Below, piece after piece: positions 36,901 to 47,984 of a DNA stretch of 64,000 bases. Origin of the DNA: Macrotis lagotis (lineage: Eukaryota; Chordata; Mammalia; Peramelemorphia; Peramelidae); the NCBI RefSeq assembly GCF_037893015.1, contig NC_133666.1:661063482-661127481 (forward strand). The letters are read 5' to 3'. Within the stretch, counting starts at the first letter, position 1. Each line of letters opens with the position of its first letter. The position numbers and the translations under genes were made by a program. A model generated the notes under the pieces. It was not told the DNA's origin, did not search any database, and worked only from the letters and a program-made list of their open reading frames with translations.

Positions 36901-38137
36901 AATGTTGTTGAGACATTTCTTTGTATACGTTGGAGCCTCACTCATTAATGTTGTTTAACTGCATTGTTAGTTATGTCTTCCTTCAGATAGAATATTTCTA
37001 GTATTCTTTTCAAATATAATCAGCTTCTTTTGCAATCCTATGGATTTTATTTCACAGTGTCCTTGAAGAGTCTATAGGCTTCACAAGACTACCAGTGGGG
37101 TTCATGAAACACACAAATGCTAATGCTGCAAGTATTTCTGAAACATGAATTCTGTCAATGCATGATCGTTGTAGAAGATCCATTTAAAGACAAATAAATG
37201 CAGGCATCATTAGCAATTTTTTGTTGCTTAGGACAAGCGACACAGAAAGAAAACTACCAAGAGGATGGGGGGGGGAGGGGAGGCAGCAGCAAGGGATCAG
37301 AGAAGAACTCACTTGGACTATACCCTATACCCTTTATTTCTTGATAATGAATTATGGATGTCAGAAGTTTCTAACTTTGAAGAGCTACCAGTGTCATTTT
37401 AATTTTAGCACTCCAGGATTCCTTGTTGCTTTCAAAGCTCTCCGTGTTCTATCACCTACTATTAATTTTGTTCCCCATGTTATTAATATTGTAGATACAT
37501 ATCTAACCCATTGTGGAATGTAAACCCCTGGGGACAGGAAATGTTTTCCCTTTTCTTTGTAATTCCAAGTGCTTAACAGTCCCTTGCTTGGATTGCTCAG
37601 TGTTTGAACAGAATTACTCTAGCTCCATCTGGAGAGGGAGAGGTGAAGTGAGAAAATGAATCCTAGACACAAAGGACAATCTGGACTAAGGTGTGGAGGA
37701 AGGAGATGCAAGACAAGTTCCATAGGTGAGTAGTCCAATCTGGCTAGAACTTGGAATGCATGACAGGGAGTGATGTGCAATAAGTTTCAAATGGCTATAG
37801 AGAAGTTTCTTCCAAAGTTCCTTTTGTCACTAGAAAAGTTTGGGAGTAAAGGACTGGTCTTCTAGGTCTCAGATACTAACCAGAGGGTTGAAGCAGGGGC
37901 CAGGGATGAATGTAATATTTTACATCAAACATGGAAAGAAATCTTAGCCATTCCAATTGAATTCCTAAAGCAATCCATGTCAATTATCTTGAAAGGTCTA
38001 TCTCTGTCCTGTATTTTTGACTCAATTATTAGCAACTGGGGACTATCCTTTGAAGCCTAACTCAGATGCTGCCTTCTCCCGGAAACTTCCTAGAAGGGAG
38101 AAAACTAATACACTGAAAGAATGGGATAGAGACTTGC

Positions 38138-38300
38138 AGGTAGGTGGCACATTGGATAGAGCACTGGCCTTGGAGTCAGGAGGACCTGAGTTCAAATGTG
38201 GCCTCAGACACACAGACCTAGCTGTGTGACCTTGGGCAAGTCACTTAACCCCATTGCCTTACAAAACCCCCAAAAAAATAATGAAATAAATACAAAAGAC
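38138..38300 (+). repeat. tRNA-derived SINE (MAR1/WSINE1-type)
   Basis: The head is slightly truncated ('caggtaggtggcacattgga'), with a standard core and A-rich tail. A short duplication agacttg flanks it. An internal deletion removes the 'cttaataattac' part. Confidence 0.87.
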
Positions 38301-38609
38301 TTGGTGGGGAGAGTCACATTTTCATCAGAGATTGATATAAAGAAGAATAGAATGGGAGATGATGTCAAGAGGTACAGAGGAGAGAGAAAATGGAATTTCC
38401 AGTGAAAGGTCTCTAATTTTTTAGTAGAATGTGAAGTGAGGTCCCTAGGTATGAGGGTTAGAGGAACAGAGTGGACAGAAGGTTTGAGGAGAGAAGAGAA
38501 AGTATGGAATAGGCTATGGAAGGTGAATAGAGAATCATGATGAGGTTTTTAAGAAGAGATAGTTAAAAGGATTGCTTTACCACAGCAAGTTAATGTTTAT
38601 GTTTTTGTT

Positions 38610-38900
38610 TGTCCTTCATTCTCAAAGAGGACCATGACATCAGGGCAGTGATATCATGACATGCAAGGGAGTTAGATTTAAGTGAGGGGGGAGCTATGCA
38701 AAGTCACAAACCTCATTCTCTTCTGGGGTTATCTGGGTCTAGTCACCAGATATGGATTAGGACAACTGGAGATGCAATGGATGCAATGGGAGAATATGGC
38801 TTTTTAAAGCTAGGTCTTTCCTGGGTCACAGTTTGAGGCAACACCCATTAAGGTTAAGTATGTGACATGATGAGGAAAAGAGGCCAAGAATGACCCCTTA
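38610..38900 (+). repeat. Interspersed repeat ('ccttcattctcaaagaggac' family)
   Basis: The ordered motifs 'gaggaccatgacatcagg', 'gatttaagtgagggggg', 'gctatgcaaagtcacaaacc' and 'aggacaactggagatg' match a common marsupial repeat I recall but cannot name reliably. Confidence 0.6.
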
Positions 38901-39849
38901 CAAAAAGAAGGGAAAAAATTGTTGGGACATCAGCCACACCTATGTATCCTCTACCTAGCCACCAAAGTAATTTTCCTTAAGATCTGACAATATTACTTAC
39001 TTAACCAGCTCTAACAAAGTTGGCTTCAAGGGTCAAATATAAACACCTTGTTTGACATATAAAGTCTTTCATGATGTGGCCCAAACCCATTTTAGGCCTA
39101 TCATACATTGTTTGTCTTCATTCCAATCATCAATTTGGTTAAGCACAGTCCTTGCCACCTTCTTAGAATTCTCAATTTCTTTGATGCTCAAGGGCTACTT
39201 CCTGTATACCTTTTATGATTTCTCCTTTAAAATGACCTTATATTTATTTTTAATCTATCTACAAATGGACATATTGTTTTCCCTACCTTTAACTAGACTG
39301 TGAGAAAAAAGGATTGTCCCACTTTTGTCTAGTATTTTTAGGACAGGGCATGGCACGTTGAATGAAGAAAAATGTATTCTTACCATGATTTTTTTAGGTG
39401 AACTCCATTCATTATTTCTATATTTTAAACTGTGACCCAGAAATCCAAGTCCCATTCTGCCATTTTCTCATCCAAGTGTTCAGTTTTCAAATCATATTTC
39501 TTCACACAATATCTTTATCAGGTGAGTAAAACACCTATCCTTATGTCCCTATCATCTTCAATTTCTTGTCCAAGATTTTTGTAACCTGAGATTTATTTTT
39601 GTGTTAACTTGGATAAATGGCTTTCGTTGCTATTATATATATATATATATATATATATTTGTGTGTATGTATGCACATATAGTCACTGGGGAAATAGTAT
39701 TTAATGAAAAGGGAGTCGTCTTGGGTATATAAATTGGGATTTCCTTTCCCATAAAGAAACAGTAATAATAAAACTCCAGAACCTAAAATTTATATTCCCT
39801 AAATTAATTATAGTTAGGAGAACAGATGTAATTCTTCTTTAAAAATTTA

Positions 39850-41690
39850 TTTTATTTTCAATTTATGGAACAAAACGAGCATTTCCATAACAATAAAAAG
39901 ATGATTGCACATGAAACCGTAACTCTACCATGCATAACCTATTACCTCCAACTATTATATAATAAAGTTATCATGTAAATTCCTTTTTTTCCTTCTTCTT
40001 TTCTTCCTTGAGATGGTTATATCGTTAGACACAAACACACATACATGTAAAAATTTATTATTTCTTCTCAGGATGCAGATAGTATCTTTCTTCATGTCCT
40101 TTAGTTTTAATTTGTCTTTTTTATAATAGTCAAAATTACTTAGTCATTCAGTCATTCTTAATATTATTACTGTACACAGTGTTCTCTTGGTTCCGCATAT
40201 TTCATGTCTTTCCATGCTTTTCTAAGATCACTGAGTTCATTTCTTATAACACAATAGTATTCCATCACACAAAATACCCCAATTGGTCAGGATTTCCAGT
40301 TCTTTGCCATGACAAAGAGAGCTGCTATCAACATTCCATTCACATTCGGCTATAATTACTATTTCATCTTGTTTTTTTTCTTGCTTAGACTCTCTTTATT
40401 CCTTATCCCTTTAATCTTATCTTCTCCCCGTCACCCTACTCCCAGTTTCACCCACCCCTCCAAAAGTTACCCCACCCTCTCCCCCTACCAAACCCCAATC
40501 CATACACCCTTCTAAAAGTCCCTCCCTCATCCTGTCCCCTGGTTTTTTTTTTCACCTCTCTACATGTTCAGATGAATTATACACTCCCAGGGGTACACAT
40601 CATATCCTCTTCAACCCAAATGAGAGTAAGGATCCAGCATTATCAGCCCTCCATGACCTGACCTCTACCTGCTTCCTCTGTATTAGTTCTTTTCACATCC
40701 CATTTTAATTGCTTCCTTTTGCCTGTTCCTACCCAATTTTGCTTTTTTAGAATTATCCTGTCATATACAACTCAGCCCCAACCTTTCTTTCAAACTATCT
40801 TAATAAGAATACTAATATTTTCATATATGTAATAAGTAAACCATTTGACCTTAGTGAGTACCTAATAATTAGTCTTTTATGTTTTCCTTATGTTTCTTAT
40901 GGATCTTTTATATCAAACTTTTTATTGAGTTTTGATCTTTTTGCTACAAATACCCCAAAGTCTTTCAGTTCCTCAAATTTCCTTCCCCTCCCCCCCATTC
41001 ATTCAGGATGATTCTCAACTTTACTGACAAGCTATTTCTGGAAGCAACACCAGCTCTTTTATATTTCAAAATATAATGTTCTAAGATTTGTTGGCTTTTA
41101 AGAGTAGAAGATGCTAGGTCTTGTAAAAATCCTAATACTGCTTCTGTAGTTTTGAAAATGTGGTTATTTTTTCTTAATTGCAGGATTTTCTCCTTAAACT
41201 GGGAGTTTTGAATCTTGGCTGTCATTTCTGTAAGTTTATCTCCTGGGATCTTTTTCAGGTGATGAATGGAAGATTTTTTTTTCTATTTCTACTTTAATAC
41301 TCTTATTCTAAGACTTAAAGAAAATTTCCCTTAATAATTTCTCATGATATTGCATACAGATCCTTTTTTTAAATCATAACTTTCAGATAGTCCAACACTT
41401 CTATTTGTTCTCTAAAGAGTTTTTACTAATGAGATGCTTCAGATTCTATTTTTTCTAGTTTCATTATTTCTTGGTGTCTTATAACATCATTCATTCCTCT
41501 TGTCCAATTCTAGTTTCTAAAGAGCTATTTTCTCGCTAAAGTTTTGGGATCTTTTTTTTTCCAATTTGTCAACTTTCTTTTCACAGTTTTCTTGGATTGC
41601 TTTTATTTTTTCTAGTTTTTCCTCGATCTCTCTTATTTGATTTTTGAATTCCTTGTTAAGTTCAAAGAACTTTTGTGACGAGAGGCTTTT
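39850..41690 (-). mobile_element. Degraded antisense L1 relic with ORF1 C-terminal region
   Basis: On the - strand, 41225-40965 is an open stretch with the L1 ORF1 C-terminal pattern: KIQNSQFKEKILQL, then LGFLQDLASSTLKSQQI, then SLSVKLRIILNE, corresponding to the 'F.D.S..T...R', 'S...PA.L.I' part of ORF1p. Further upstream (to about 41690) a lysine- and glutamate-rich coiled-coil-like region is broken by stops. Downstream sequence to about 39850 looks like the same or another old repeat ('cacaatagtattccatcaca'). Confidence 0.6.
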
Positions 41691-42003
41691 GTTTTAACCT
41701 ATCTTCCTCTAAATATAAACTCAAATCTTTTTATACCAAAAGTAGCTATCTATGATTGGGTTTTTTTCTTTTGCTTACTCATTTTTATTTAACTTTATAT
41801 TGATTTATCTTATTTTAGCAGTTTATAATCAGTTTTTAATAGTTTTTGTGAACCAGTCTGGAAAACAGACTAATGCTATAATGATGACAAACTGAAAAAC
41901 AATAGGAACGTGCATAACTTTATTTGCATCAGTTTAATCTCACATATAACTGTCATATCTATCTTGACTTTAACATATTTTACAGTAAAGTAGAATTTGG
42001 GAC

Positions 42004-42008
<5 letters not shown>

Positions 42009-42045
<37 letters not shown>
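42009..42045. repeat. (TA)n microsatellite
   Basis: About 18 uninterrupted TA units. Confidence 0.96.
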
Positions 42046-42047
<2 letters not shown>

Positions 42048-42301
42048 AGAAAAAGAAGGTAAAGATCACTGTTCCTTTCTAAATGAATCAAAACACTGAA
42101 ATTTTAAACTTAAAAAAATTAATCCATGGAAACTCATTATCTAAGCAACAAAAATCAGTAAACTCTGGTTAAAGACAGATATATCCATGTACTATCTCAG
42201 TATTCTTTTTGCAAAAAGATCATTAATCAAAAGAAGTACTTGATGATTCTTTTATCAGAATTAGAAATGCTAGTTTGCAAGTGTTCACATCTTTTCTCCA
42301 G

Positions 42302-42307
42302 TTTATT
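42302..42307 (-). promoter_or_regulatory. PIWIL1: Candidate PIWIL1 poly(A) signal
   Basis: TTTATT on the + strand reads AATAAA on the PIWIL1 strand, about 910 bases after the stop codon. No closer exact AATAAA was seen. ATTAAA-type variants occur near 42470-42490. The choice is uncertain. Confidence 0.35.
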
Positions 42308-43218
42308 CAATCCTATGTCCTGTGACTTGGTGTGGATGAATTGATCAGTCTTTACAGCTAGCAAATCAGTTCAAAAGCAAAGGGTGCAGTAGGGAATAAG
42401 AAAGAAGTCAGTAAGGGGAAAAGAATATCTATCCCCTTCCCCACTGATAATACACAGAGCTGTTTTTTAATTTAAGAATGATATTTTAATTTAAAACTGA
42501 AGTTTGCTCTTCTTAGCTATTATTTTTACAAAGATTAACAAACCAGAAAACTATAGGGTCTATATCTTTTCCTGGGGAAAAAAATAGTTTGTTTTGAGGC
42601 AGATTAGATGGGAAATGATCCCTATTTTTCAAGAACAATGTTAATGAAGCTACTCCTTAGATTAAATGAAAAAGGAATTATAGGACTCAGGGATGAATAT
42701 CAACAAAGACCAAGAACATATTAAATTCCTAAACTGAGTATTCTATCATCTGAGTTCAGAGAAAATAACATATGTCCTTTTAAATAAAACATGCCAAGGG
42801 TAACATTTAACAACACAAAGTTAGAATATCCCCTGTGCTAATGCTACAATTGTTTTACAGCAAAATACAGAATTTCATATCATGATTCTAACATCACAAT
42901 CTTAAATATGACCCATCATTAAATCTTTACCACAAAATTATTTTCCCTCGTCTGTCAGACTATGATATTGATTGCTTTCCTTGCTTTGGGATGGTTCTCC
43001 TTTATAGTTCTAAGTATTCTTTCCCAGAAGGATTCTCACGTGAGCTAGTGTCTCTTCAAAGAGTGTTAACAAATAAGTATTAAGAAAACTCATTTGTCCC
43101 TCAAGTCCCTTCCTATTCTATATTCTATGTAGAAACTATTGTTAACAGTTATGGAAAAGACAATTCCAACATTCTTCTGAAAATCTCCATCTGTGAATGA
43201 AGTCCAAGGGTCTGCTGT

Positions 43219-43335
43219 TCAAAGGAAATAAAGGCGATCTGCCAGTTTTTGGCTGGGATTGTTATGAATACTCTGGCCAACCAGCAAAGCCAGCTTGTGG
43301 GCATATTGGCATGGAGCTGGAACTCGAATGACACC
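43219..43335 (-). CDS. PIWIL1: PIWIL1 last coding exon (catalytic histidine)
   Basis: On the - strand the acceptor ttcactgaag precedes GGT at 43335, and the frame runs 38 codons to TGA at 43221-43219. It encodes [20 protein letters not shown], then [10 protein letters not shown] and [21 protein letters not shown] is the conserved PIWI motif whose histidine is the last residue of the DEDH slicer tetrad. The protein ends at the family-typical LYFL/LYYL. Confidence 0.96.
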   Translation of the reverse strand, partial: GVIRVPAPCQYAHKLALLVGQSIHNNPSQKLADRLYFL

Positions 43336-43502
43336 CTTCAGTGAAGAAAGAAACAATTCAACACTTAATTTGATGACAAGATTTTAATCCCTTTTCAATG
43401 CTAAATAAAAACCTACTGAGAAATGAGTCAGTCTGTAAACATTTATCTAACATCTACCACATTGCATTCCACTTTGAAAAAACTTTCCTAATTTAATTTT
43501 GT

Positions 43503-43630
43503 CAGCAGCAGCAGCAACTTACTCTCTAATATCCTTAGTGGATAAATCCTTGGGGATAGACAGAACTTTCAGCAGCAGCAACTTGCTCTCTAATATCCTT
43601 AGTGGGTAAATCCTTGGGGATAAACAGAAA
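43503..43630. repeat. Two-copy 64-bp tandem duplication
   Basis: The unit runs from (CAG)3-4 through 'taatatccttagtgg' and 'taaatccttggggata' to 'acagaa'. The copies begin near 43506 and 43570 and differ at only a few positions. Confidence 0.93.
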
Positions 43631-43900
43631 CCCCTGAAAATCCAGGTAACACAAGTAGTATGACAGGGAGTTTGAACTCAAGTTGACTCCAAGTTACAGC
43701 CTTCTCTAGATTACTTACTATCCTCTCTACATATATTTGGTAAGTACAGATTTATTTACATTTTGCCTTCCCCTTTAGAAAGGAAGCCTCTCTTTTTATT
43801 ATAGCCTTACTGCTTAGTATATAGCACCTTGTACGTAGAACACTCCATAATGGCTTGGCTGACTTATTGGCAGCATTCAATCTCCCAAGGTTTCTTCCTA

Positions 43901-43905
<5 letters not shown>

Positions 43906-43953
<48 letters not shown>
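43906..43953. repeat. (TA)n microsatellite
   Basis: About 24 uninterrupted TA units. Confidence 0.96.
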
Positions 43954-43957
<4 letters not shown>

Positions 43958-43985
43958 CACATATAAATTAGATCCCAGTATAGCA

Positions 43986-44216
43986 AGAGTTCTTAACCAT
44001 TTTTGTATCCTGGTCCTCTGGCAGTCTGGAGAAATTTATGGATGCCCTCTCAGAATAAGGTTTTTAAATGCATAAAATTAAAGTCATGGGATCACAAAGG
44101 AAACAAAGTTCGGTGAAAATAAAAATGTAATTTTTCCCCATCCAAATTCATATATCTTCCCACAAAAATTTTATCCCTGGACCCCTTAAAATCTGTAGAT
44201 CTGAGGTTAAGAACCT
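43986..44216. mobile_element. Non-autonomous DNA transposon-like element with TIRs
   Basis: The left end agagttcttaacc and right end aggttaagaacct form terminal inverted repeats. The inside (cagaataaggtttttaaatg, cataaaattaaagtcatggg, ctggaccccttaaaatctg) matches a common mammalian MITE-like family of hAT/MER5 appearance. A related copy is at 57945-58124. The family name is uncertain. Confidence 0.65.
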
Positions 44217-44237
44217 GCAGATAAGAAAAATACTTAC

Positions 44238-44385
44238 AGTCCAGTTAAAATACATGTAGCATAGCTTGTAAGTTAAGCACTGTATTTGATCAGGTTCAAG
44301 GTCAGTATTATCAAAAATCACGTTGTAATGTGTCGGCATCACGCTACCCGACTTTACAGATTGGCTTATGATAAAGAAATCATAC
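44238..44385 (-). CDS. PIWIL1: PIWIL1 exon (YDFF...NWT)
   Basis: This is a 148-nt exon. The acceptor tgtaattatag precedes G at 44385, which completes the Trp codon from the previous exon, and the donor is ACT|gtaagt after 44238. It encodes YDFFIISQSVKSGSVMPTHY, NVIFDNTDLEPDQIQ and CLTYKLCYMYFNWT. THYNVI and LTYKLC are PIWI-domain signatures. The usual NWP-G of the family is NWT-G here. Confidence 0.96.
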
Positions 44386-45325
44386 CTATAATTACAAAAC
44401 ACACAAAAAAATGTCCATCTAATTAGAAAACTGAGGACTCAGCAGGTTCATTAATATATAGTGAAAACTTCATTTGAGATTGCCAACAACTATTTTACTA
44501 CATATCAAACATTTGGAGTTATGGGTTATTAGAAGACAGACGTTTAGACAAACAATAAAAGTTGTCAAGTGTGCTGCCAAAAAAATCATTTTACTCTTTA
44601 GATGTCAAACTTCATTTTCTGCTTGCAATGCTCTTCAGGAAAATAGCCTTTTTATTAAGTGTCCATTAAGTACCAGACATGTGCTACTTGTGCTCAGAGT
44701 TTGTAATCCAATAATGGAAGAGAACTCACAAAAGGCAATTTAAAAGAAGAAAAGATAGAAGACTTTTGGAAAATTTAAATGTTGGTCCTGGTCCTGGAAA
44801 ATATGAGTCCCAAGTTGAAAATGTGACTGTTAGATAAGTTAAAAGACATTCCAATCAATACTCCTCTACCTAGAAATATATTATTAGAAAATATAATTCA
44901 ATATATGAATCTATCTTTTATCAGTCAAAGCATTTTTAATTATTCTGATTTATCAGAACTATAGTCTTGACCTTATGAAGAACTAACTTCAAGATGGATA
45001 GCTAGTGGAAAAAGTTGTAACATCCAAGTGAAATTTTAAAACATAAAACTGTTTTGAAGGATTTGAGGATTTTCTAAATAATGATGTAGAATCAATGTTT
45101 AAATTCCCAAAACTCAACAGAAAACTGGAAAGAAAGTATACTACTATCATCATTAGTGTTAATGATGAAAGGTGTCATTTGAATGAACATAATTTATATA
45201 ACTGTGAAAAATAATGTAACAGCAGATTGGGAAAAGAGTAAGTGGATTGGGAGACAATACCATTTGTCAAGTTATGGCTAAATTACAACTGCAGATTGTG
45301 GACACAAGAGTCTGGCAAAAATCAG

Positions 45326-45480
45326 GGGCAACTAGGTGGCCCAGTGGATAGATTATCGGTTCTGGAGTCAGGAGGATCTCAGTTCAAATCCAACCTCAGA
45401 CACTTAACTACCTAGCTGTGTGACCTTGGGCAAGTCATGTAACCCCATTACTTTGTAAAAATAACAAAAAAGAAATAAAA
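45326..45480 (+). repeat. tRNA-derived SINE (MAR1/WSINE1-type), diverged
   Basis: The head is 'ggggcaactaggtggcccag', the core includes 'ctagctgtgtgaccttgggc', and there is an A-rich tail. No clear target-site duplication was found. Confidence 0.85.
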
Positions 45481-47010
45481 AACAGCAGCCTGTGAGAAAT
45501 TATTGGCTATACAGAATTTACAATAAAGAATACTATACATTTATTATTTGTAAATTGTTGCTGTTCATCATTTGTGTCAGGAAAATAAATATATATGCAT
45601 ACTTTTTTTCCTAGAGAGTTAATTGATAACCTTTACCAGCACATCAAAAAGTTATTTATCTCACAAAACAGTGAAAATCATGCAAGGGGAAAAGAGCCTG
45701 TGAAGATATTGACTTAAAATCTATTTTTTTAGGTTTTGTGATATAAGGATAAAGTAACACAGATCTGCCAGTGTTTCTCATAGGCAGCAATAATGGAAAT
45801 GGAAATATCTCATTTCAATAATGGAAATACTACTATCCCATGTGGAAAAAAATGTACTTGAATGGAACAGACAATACACATGCACATGTGATCATGTGCG
45901 TATATTTCATTACATATATGTATAGTTTAATACACATATGTGTTGTGATACTATAAATATGTATGTATATGTATATATAAATATATACATGTGTGTGTCT
46001 ATGTATACATGGTTAACCAAAAGTTACAACTCTACAAAATATGGGTAAGAACTAGTTGACATCAGGGTAACAACATATAACACAATCACACATACCCCCC
46101 CCCACACACACACACACCAAATTGTAAGACTGAATCTCCCATCTTACTCAGATTGGAAACCTGGAACAAAATCGGACCCATGTAGAGGCACTACTGACTC
46201 AACAAAGGAATTTTGACGTGCAGCATAGGTTGGAACCTATTATAGCCTCCTCATCAAACTTGCTCACCAACTCCATGCCAAATTTAGTGAAACTCAGAAT
46301 TCCTATACTTAATTGATCTACCAGTCACACCCCAATGGAAGGAAATATAGGTATGTAGTACTATAACTGGCCCTGACCATGTCTACAGAGAAGTCTAGGA
46401 ATTATTTCAAAAGGATTATGCTTGCTGAACTTTAAAAATCTGTCAAAGAAGAAAAAATTCTGGAAAATCCCACAGGTACTGCATTTATCAAGGAGCCATT
46501 AACAACTTTTGAGTCATATGCTTTCCTCAAATCTAAAGAAAATCATGAGACTGATCTATGATGCTTCCATATAGAGTACATTCAAGAAAAATCACAAGGA
46601 GAGAACAGTCAGACTTCCACAGGCAGTTTCCTACAGCATGTCTTAATAGTCATATTATTAACAGGAAAAGATCCAACTGTTTATGTGTTAATTTTTTTTT
46701 GAAGTACCTGATTCAGTAGTGGGGGGGGGGGGGAGCCTTAAAGTCTTTGTCCAGAAAAAGATGTTACTCAATCATTCACCAAAACCAAGAGAGATTGATA
46801 ATCTTCAAAAAAATGTTTTGATTATAGACATAAGGGCAAGATGTTGAGGTAAGGAATAAATACTTGTTATATAAATGTTGAAAATGTCACAGATGAAATT
46901 CTATTTTCTAAACCAAGATTTTACTAATGAGGTTCTTTGTTAGAGTCTACACACACTCCTGAGTTGCCCAAGAATGTGTGTGCATGTGTTTTAAAATTTC
47001 TATCTCTCTA

Positions 47011-47306
47011 TTTTCTTTCTTTTTTTTAAGACTGAGTTTCCTTATCTTGTTCAGGTAGGAAAAGCAATGACTACTTAAGGTTCACTCCTTATTGCCACAG
47101 AAGTATTAACCTGCTCTATTTTCAATCTGGGTTGATGTGTCCCTTTTTAGACAAACTTGTGATCCTCCACTGCAAAAGGTTCACCTGAGTGAAGAAGAGC
47201 TTAGTGACTGATCAGATTAACCTACTGAAGCCCCAAACTTCCAAGAGAGTCACCACCTCCAGCCTTTCCAGTAGCAGGGATTACAGGAATGTGCCTCTGC
47301 AATTGG
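47011..47306 (-). pseudogene. 7SL (SRP) RNA retropseudogene
   Basis: Read on the - strand, the sequence follows 7SL RNA along its whole length despite heavy divergence. The head is 'gcacattcctgtaatccctg' and 'ctactggaaaggctggagg'. The middle is 'aaatagagcaggttaatact', matching the 7SL 'ggagcaggtcaaaact' block. The 3' end is 'aagtagtcattgc' and 'aaggaaactcagtctt', matching 'gaatagccactgc' and 'gagaccccgtctc'. An A-rich tail follows (47011-47027 on the + strand). About 280 bases versus about 300 for 7SL. A poly(A) tail and lack of function fit an L1-mobilised retrocopy. Confidence 0.78.
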
Positions 47307-47984
47307 TAGAATTATTGTTGCCAAGAGTACTTCAAACAGTGAATTGTACTATAACAAGAGAGACATATCCTCCAAAAAAATCTATGCAGCTTGATAGTGA
47401 GCCCCAAAAGGACTGTCTTGGATAACTGGGGAAATCTAGTATTTTTAATGATCATGCATTGCTCATTTTGCATAGTTACATCTTGTACCAAATGTTCTTT
47501 AAACTCTTCCCACCCTTCTTCTAGTTCTCAATTTGAGGAAATATGTTCATCATTTATTACTATCCTCTTCTATGAGTTTTTATAAGCAAGCCTATTTTCC
47601 AAAATGCTCCTGCCTTTCATAGTCACATCTCTTTCCTTGGCAAGGAGATCAGTTGTTTATTGATTCTGAAAGGTTTTAGGTAACTTTAGCTTCCTTATGA
47701 TGATTGATTTACAGGGTTTATATTTTTATATAAAATTGTTATAATCAGTATAGGTATCCTTTCCTCTACACATTTCCCCTTTTGTGTCATCAATATCTTA
47801 TTTAAATCAATCAGGTTGGAGCCATTTTATTTGTACAACTTACAGTTTTCATTTTTATTCTTCTAGTTTTATGTCACTTTTGATTTTTGTTCTAAAAAGC
47901 CAATGAACTTTCAAGAAAGCTGATTTAGGAAGGACTTCCACCATGGTAATAAATCATTTTTCTGATTAAGACTGAAATGGAACC

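Larger units (their letters stand above)
36901..42300. other. Intergenic region between RIMBP2 and PIWIL1 (convergent)
   Basis: The region holds ancient LINE-like fragments (about 37390-37580 and 38990-39320), a SINE (38138-38300), another interspersed repeat (38610-38900), a TA run (39634-39659), an antisense L1 relic (about 39850-41690) and a TA run (42009-42045). I see no gene. Confidence 0.65.
43336..44237 (-). other. PIWIL1 intron
   Basis: The intron holds a two-copy 64-bp tandem duplication with CAG runs (43503-43630), a TA microsatellite (43906-43953) and a TIR-bearing DNA element (43986-44216) immediately beside the next exon. Confidence 0.7.
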
